Below are positions 63,664-64,000 of a stretch of 64,000 nucleotides of DNA, piece after piece (positions within the stretch are counted from its first letter, which is position 1; the number at the start of each line of letters is the position of its first letter). Source of the stretch: Sphaerolaimus hirsutus (taxonomy: Eukaryota; Nematoda; Chromadorea; Monhysterida; Sphaerolaimidae); contig OZ038450.1 of the NCBI GenBank assembly GCA_964036195.1, positions 33,311,197-33,375,196 on the forward strand. The letters run 5' to 3'. The notes beneath the pieces were generated by a model. The model made no database searches. It worked only from the letters and a program-made list of their open reading frames with translations, and was not told where the DNA came from. A program made the position numbers and the translations under genes.

Positions 63664-63805
63664 TTCATTGCCAGTCGTGTTTCAGACACTTTGCACGCTT
63701 TTGGGGACTTTCATTGCCAGTCGTGTTTCAGACACTTTGCACGCTTTTGGGGACTTTCATTGCCAGTCGTGTTTCAGACACTTTGCACGCATTTGGGGAC
63801 TTTCA
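63664..63805. repeat. 46-bp tandem repeat, 3 copies
   Basis: Three units of ACTTTCATTGCCAGTCGTGT... ending CACGCTTTTGGGG, the third with one change, then a partial unit. Confidence 0.9.
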
Positions 63806-63911
63806 TTCCAAAAGTGCATACCTATATCCACAATTTTCAATTTTTCAAAATTGCATTTGAAAGTTTGGCGATGGCCCGGACCTAACTTTGCAGTGCTGCA
63901 CTTTTCAGATA

Positions 63912-64000
63912 CCGTATTTCCTCGAAATACCCCCCCCCCCCCGAAATACACCCCCTCAAAATAGGCACTATGAATTTGTGGTCTGGGAAATGCATAACAG
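63912..64000. mobile_element. CCGTATTTCCTCGAAATACC MITE, cut by window end
   Basis: TA|CCGTATTTCCTCGAAATACC then TGGTCTGGGAAATGCATAAC, as in the 44818 copy. Confidence 0.8.

Overview
This is a metazoan nuclear window, probably from a repeat-rich aquatic invertebrate. It carries split genes for animal protein families: an extended synaptotagmin, a doublecortin-domain protein and a C-type-lectin-domain protein. Most of the rest is transposon debris. The species cannot be named from sequence alone. No bacterial genes, rRNA, tRNA or CRISPR were seen. There are two 200-N assembly gaps (27833-28032 and 46160-46359).

Layout. 1-25.84 kb holds nine exons of a C-type-lectin-like gene on + (5' end outside the window); its first intron is about 9.8 kb and hosts an LTR element that keeps an env-like ORF but has no gag-pol. 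25.84-28.64 kb is intergenic or unseen 5' gene sequence with nested MITEs and a gap. 28.65-42.76 kb holds eighteen exons of an extended synaptotagmin (SMP, then C2A, C2B and C2C, with the true C-terminus). 42.76-48.81 kb is intergenic repeats with a gap. From 48.81 kb to about 63.5 kb lies a doublecortin-domain gene with an N-myristoylation-type start. One of its coding exons is split by a 9.5-kb BEL/Pao LTR element whose 460-bp LTRs look identical and which is flanked by a 5-bp target duplication.

The most unusual system is a set of introns that are themselves short inverted-repeat elements (introner-like). Seven of about 31 introns, spread over all three genes, start at or next to a terminal repeat of the type CTGGTGCCAGTCCC or CTCCCAGACCCTG and end in the matching inverted arm. 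The host reading frame is restored across them, most clearly for the six short copies. Related copies also sit outside genes and inside another transposon.

A second theme is a dense population of non-autonomous DNA transposons. Several hAT-like families have 8-bp target duplications read directly here (GTGCTGAC, ATCACGCT, GTGTGAAT, CCCCGGGG, GTATAGAG, AATTTTTG, TTCACACT, GCGGTGAA, GTGATGCC, TATCTAAG). TA-targeting MITEs with CCGTATTT ends are also common. Two hAT-like insertions landed at or within a few bases of 3' splice sites, and the target duplication keeps an AG acceptor next to the exon. All exon boundaries were inferred by reading frame, splice motifs and family resemblance; no alignment was run.
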